DNA of 64,000 nucleotides, taken from the NCBI RefSeq assembly GCF_029227915.1, contig NC_079883.1, positions 12,152,001 through 12,216,000 on the forward strand. Direction: 5' to 3'. The translations under genes and the position numbers were made by a program. The stretch comes from Hydractinia symbiolongicarpus. Taxonomy: Eukaryota > Cnidaria > Hydrozoa > Anthoathecata > Hydractiniidae. This document shows positions 63,530 to 64,000 of the stretch, one piece after another (position 1 is the first letter of the stretch; each line of letters starts with the position of its first letter). The notes below the pieces were generated by a model that did no database searches, was not told the DNA's origin, and worked only from the letters and a program-made list of their open reading frames with translations.

Positions 63530-64000
63530 TCATTTTCATTTGTTGCCTTTTCATTTCAATGGCGCTGTGATATATTTCTTGTTATAACAATTAAGGAACG
63601 TGGCGGTTGTTGAAAGTGTTTCCTATGACATATTCCTACGACATTTTCAGGTGATAGTACGAGAAAAAAGAGCTTTCAAATGCATACAAACTCGATGTAT
63701 TGCCGATCATCCAATAACCCTGACGGAATGGCAAATAAAATAAAATTCCGCCGCCTTCCGAGGACTTATATCGCAATCACGTTTCGTAACAGCCAAGCGA
63801 GGTTTTACCTTAGCGTTTAAGTCACCACCGACATTTGGCCGCGCAACTATTCTAAGCTCATTCATTTTGACTTAAGGAGGGGGCGAGCGCGGACGCAGGC
63901 CCCCACTACCAGAAATTGTACGGTCGAGTTACTGACGTTTGCAGTAATCGCAGAGGTCAGTAACTCAAAGAAATTAAATAAAAAAATTTGATCACAACGT

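Larger units (their letters stand above)
7128..64000 (+). repeat. Tandem 5S rDNA array, 90 genes, 625-bp unit
   Basis: Each unit is a 121-nt 5S gene and a ~504-bp spacer. Gene starts are 625 bp apart with few exceptions: 609 (units 1, 5, 6), 484 (unit 27), 1390 (unit 30, mobile element) and 1-3 bp indels elsewhere. The spacer holds, in order, a T-run stop (CTTTTC plus a backup CATTTTC), the palindrome TTGTTATAACAA, a 13-bp tandem repeat, a GGGGGC/GCCCCC hairpin, an 11-bp-stem hairpin and AT-rich DNA up to the next gene. No protein gene or second RNA gene is supported in the spacer. The array continues past the window. Confidence 0.98.

Noticed and set aside
7217-64000. CRISPR-like array (regular repeats and spacers)
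   Set aside because: The unit is 625 bp with a Pol III 5S gene and homogeneous spacers in an animal genome.

Overview
This is a eukaryotic (animal) window made of two multigene families. The left 7.1 kb holds a replication-dependent histone cluster. The remaining ~57 kb is a head-to-tail array of 5S ribosomal RNA genes. AT-rich intergenic DNA, intronless histone genes ending in the metazoan histone 3' stem-loop, an H2A without an SQ tail motif and a metazoan-type 5S sequence all fit an early-branching animal. My best guess is a cnidarian, possibly Hydra or a relative, but that rests on recollection and not on any diagnostic gene seen here.

Layout. 1-496: the end of a 5S array on the minus strand (one full gene, 301-421, plus spacer on both sides). 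497-7127: a non-5S island in the order H2A(-), H2B(+), H2B(+), H4(-), truncated H3(+), truncated H3(+), full H3(+), broken H1(-), a tRNA-Arg-like sequence(+), and a 14-15 nt stub matching the 5' end of U2 snRNA. 7128-64000: 90 plus-strand 5S genes (121 nt each, 7217 to 63529) separated by ~504-bp spacers, giving a 625-bp unit. The two 5S arrays point away from the island.

The histone genes sit in divergent pairs (H2A/H2B, H4/H3) with shared promoter regions carrying CCAAT boxes and, for H3 and H1, E2F-like sites. Every full-length core histone gene, and H1, is followed by a 16-nt stem-loop and a conserved A-rich downstream element. H2B is present as a 585-bp tandem duplication with no difference that I saw. 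The H3 promoter plus the first 89 codons are triplicated, so that only the third copy is complete. H1 carries one nonsense codon and one missing base.

The 5S array is homogenised as a whole unit (gene and spacer). Variants travel in blocks: 2-unit, 4-unit, 5-unit and 6/7-unit higher-order duplications can be followed by eye, one unit looks like a crossover hybrid, and one unit lacks 141 bp. By my reading 31 of 90 copies match the consensus exactly. A 761-bp non-autonomous, piggyBac-like element with TTAA target duplication interrupts the spacer of unit 30. No protein-coding gene is supported inside the array. Unit numbers below mean a 5S copy plus the spacer after it; 5S base positions are numbered 1-121 from the G of GTCTACGG.
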